DNA of 64,000 nucleotides from Rhabdornis inornatus (Eukaryota > Chordata > Aves > Passeriformes > Rhabdornithidae): positions 24,174 through 88,173 of the forward strand of contig VWZS01000188.1 in the NCBI GenBank assembly GCA_013397075.1, given 5' to 3'. This document shows positions 62,603-64,000 of this stretch, in pieces. A program made the position numbers and the translations under genes. Under the pieces are notes generated by a model that saw only the letters and a program-made list of their open reading frames with translations, ran no database searches and had not been told where the DNA came from. Positions within the stretch are counted from its first letter, which is position 1. The number at the start of each line of letters is the position of its first letter.

Positions 62603-62703
62603 ATTGGTTATGTAAGACTGTAATCCCGCCTTATGTTACACCCCTTGTTTCCCCTAATTGGTTGAAGCATTATACCCTCCCATGTGGGAGGTCCCATATT
62701 TAA
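62603..62703 (+). promoter_or_regulatory. LTR promoter elements (two inverted CCAAT boxes and a TATA-like box)
   Basis: ATTGG occurs at 62603-62607 and 62657-62661, and ATATTTAA at 62696-62703. The spacing is what a retroviral U3 promoter needs, with transcription expected to start about 25-30 bases after the TATA-like box and before the poly(A) signal. Activity is not shown by sequence. Confidence 0.65.
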
Positions 62704-62778
62704 GTTGCTGTAAGCCTGTTCTCCTTGCCTTTTCTGGGTTCCTTCCCTTGTTGTCTAGTTGCCTGCCCTCATCCTCAC

Positions 62779-62784
62779 AATAAA
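62779..62784 (+). promoter_or_regulatory. Poly(A) signal AATAAA in the LTR
   Basis: A canonical hexamer lies about 75 bases after the TATA-like box and defines the R region in the usual retroviral way. Confidence 0.75.
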
Positions 62785-62979
62785 CCTTTTCCCAGAACCT
62801 AGAAAGGTCTCCTCCTCGATCCTTTACTTCCCCTCCTTATTACAGCCGTGATAACGGTGGAGAGCCGTAGCTGTACTCCTGCTTCACGGAAGCTGGGAGA
62901 CAGCCCACTCTTGACACCGGCGGCCAGTGGAGCTAGCTGGACTTGCTGGGTGTGAGCGCTCAAGGCTGCCGTGTCAGTT

Positions 62980-62997
62980 TGGCGCCCAACATGGGGC
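62980..62997 (+). other. Primer-binding site for tRNA-Lys
   Basis: TGGCGCCCAACATGGGGC matches the 18-base complement of the tRNA-Lys(1,2) 3' end at 17 positions; the A at 62991 replaces the usual G. It is the start point for minus-strand DNA synthesis in lysine-primed retroviruses and is the strongest single proof that the neighbouring block is a proviral 5' LTR. Confidence 0.9.
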
Positions 62998-63190
62998 CAC
63001 TCCGAATGGGTAACCTTACGAAGCGCTTCCAAGGATTCGAGGATCTGGAAGCCTTGGCTGTCAGCTACCCCTGGTGGAAGCAGGCCGGCTAAGGCAGCGC
63101 TCCCGGGGGAGAGGACAACAATCCTCGGCACCGGAGGACTGTCCTCAGAGGGGAAGACCCTACGTGCAGCACCTCGCTCGGGACCACTGG

Positions 63191-63200
63191 AGGGTAAGTA
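63191..63200 (+). promoter_or_regulatory. Consensus splice donor in the proviral leader
   Basis: AGG/GTAAGT at 63191-63199, with GT at 63194-63195, is a near-perfect 5' splice site between the primer site and gag. Retroviruses use a donor here to make the spliced env mRNA. The matching acceptor would lie outside the window. Confidence 0.65.
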
Positions 63201-63365
63201 TCCCCCAGGGACCCTCGGGGAGAAGGGGACTTACCGGGGTTGGTCACCCCAAGGGTCGGGCAGGGAGTATTACCCCGGGGGCGGGTAAAGGCTGTAGCCC
63301 GAAGTGGTTTTCTGACATTTTTTTACACGTAGGGGTGGGTTCTGTTGCATTGGCTTAACATCAAA

Positions 63366-64000
63366 ATGGGTGCTAAACTTTCAATGCAACAGAGGGGGAT
63401 TTATTTCCAAGTTGTGGGTCTCCTGGAGGGAGGGGGGAGAAAGTTTTCTAAGGGGGTGTTGAAACGTTTTGTTCGCTGGCTCCTTTCTCAGTTCCCTGAA
63501 GTGTCACCACAGCAGGTGGAGTCGGCTCGCTTTTGGAGCAGGGTGGGGCAGAGGCTCACCAGTGCTCGAGCCCAGGGTGGCACTTTAGTGGAAAAGTTTT
63601 TTGGCATGGTAATAGATCTAACATCAGTTGTAAAGGAGAGAGGCACTGGGAAACAAGTCAGCCAGGGTTTCCCCAGTTTCTTCCCCTATCCCTCATTCCC
63701 GACCTTCTACCCCAAAATCGGCTGATCTGCGAGGGGCAGTTCGCAAAAAGGCGCAGGCGCTTGGCCCCTCCAGGTCGGCTCAATCCCGTAGCCCTGGTGG
63801 CAAGGTACCGGCCATCAGGGACCCTTCCCCTAATCTCTTTTCCCGTTCCCCCTGTCCACCAAGTTCGACCCCTGTTTCTACCCCCAAAGCTGTCCTGAAA
63901 AATCCTAAAACATCCTTAACCCCTGAACCTTCCCCCAAATCCCTTAAATCAGTGAGGTTTCTACCCTCTTGGTCCCCTTCTCAAAATGGCCCCCAGAACC
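63366..64000 (+). pseudogene. gag: gag, 5' part, frame-broken (matrix/p10-type domain)
   Basis: The chosen start is the ATG at 63366 because it gives Met-Gly (MGAKLS), a retroviral myristoylation-type N terminus. An in-frame ATG at 63345 would hide that glycine. The frame runs 119 codons to a stop at 63723-63725. Residues 25-37 carry a basic patch (R25, K26, K29, K33, R34, R37), fitting membrane binding. Residues 43-64, with F43-P44, W57 and V60-G61, resemble the conserved FPE...W..VG pattern of betaretroviral Gag p10 matrix, from family knowledge. After about 63630 a Pro/Ser-rich reading continues in the next frame without a stop to 64000, as expected of the linker before capsid. The break is therefore probably a small indel between about 63625 and 63720. 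It could also be a sequencing error. Capsid and nucleocapsid are beyond the edge. Confidence 0.75.

Larger units (their letters stand above)
62390..62976 (+). repeat. 5' LTR of the provirus (left limit approximate)
   Basis: The right end is fixed by the primer-binding site: a CA (62975-62976) followed by a 3-base spacer. The left end is taken as TGTAATGG (62390) because it starts with TG and gives a usual LTR length of about 590 bases. Two other readings exist. TGACA at 62267 would pair perfectly with the terminal TGTCA, and TTACA at 62844 would pair with TGTAAT but lies 135 bases before the primer site. U3 holds two ATTGG (inverted CCAAT) boxes and a TATA-like box. AATAAA lies at 62779-62784, so R/U5 spans roughly 62725-62976. 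Confidence 0.7.
62390..64000 (+). mobile_element. 5' part of an ERVK-like (betaretrovirus-like) provirus, cut by the window edge
   Basis: The order is LTR, tRNA-Lys primer-binding site, leader with splice donor, then the start of gag, all on the plus strand. A tRNA-Lys primer and a p10-type matrix are features of the betaretrovirus/ERVK group, so that class is inferred. No pro, pol, env or 3' LTR is visible because the window ends inside gag. Whether the rest survives, and whether the gag break is the only lesion, cannot be seen here. Confidence 0.85.

Overview
The window is vertebrate nuclear DNA, most likely from a bird and probably a songbird. The main evidence is about twenty interspersed copies of the avian CR1 LINE. 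They are recognisable by the conserved 3' end (a stretch close to CTTCCAACCCAAACCATTCT followed by degenerate ATTCTATG-type octamers) and by the GC-rich 3' region on both strands. Several LTRs also resemble passerine endogenous retrovirus families. That family recognition is from memory and no database was searched. Unique DNA between the repeats is AT-rich, has no operon-like gene packing, and has no long open frame that reads as a cellular protein. I found no host coding exon, tRNA, rRNA or other RNA gene that I could support. The window looks like a gene desert or the inside of a large intron.

Layout. 0-12 kb is mostly unique AT-rich DNA with a few CR1 fragments and simple repeats. 12-27 kb is repeat-rich: CR1 copies at 12.35, 13.1, 15.2, 15.8, 18.6, 20.75, 21.4, 23.7 and 26.3 kb, with LTR-like blocks at 14.2-14.7, 17.0-18.4 and 20.1-20.5 kb. 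27.9-28.4 kb is a clean solo LTR with 8-bp terminal inverted repeats and a 4-bp target duplication. 28.4-34.4 kb is plain unique DNA. 34.4-35.2 kb holds the longest CR1 copy, which includes a decayed end of its reverse transcriptase frame. 36.3-44.9 kb is mostly unique with CR1 at 36.3 and 42.7 kb. 44.9-45.6 kb is another solo LTR. 45.6-60.0 kb is unique DNA with CR1 at 52.0, 53.2 and 57.5 kb. 60.0-60.7 kb is a solo LTR with a perfect 5-bp target duplication and an internal AAGC-type microsatellite.

The most informative segment is the right edge. From about 62.4 kb to the end lies the 5' part of an endogenous retrovirus on the + strand. It has an LTR with CCAAT boxes, a TATA-like box and a poly(A) signal, then a primer-binding site complementary to tRNA-Lys three bases after a CA terminus. 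A leader with a consensus splice donor follows, then a gag start encoding a myristoylation-type N terminus and a betaretrovirus-like matrix (p10-type) domain. The gag frame is broken: it stops at 63725 while a Pro/Ser-rich reading continues in another frame to the window edge. The rest of the provirus lies outside the window.

The most unusual pattern is in the CR1 copies. Three copies (15.2, 21.3 and 43.2 kb) begin at exactly the same internal base and are nearly identical. That looks like spread of a short fixed-length derivative rather than random 5' truncation. I saw no convincing new host defence or metabolic system here.
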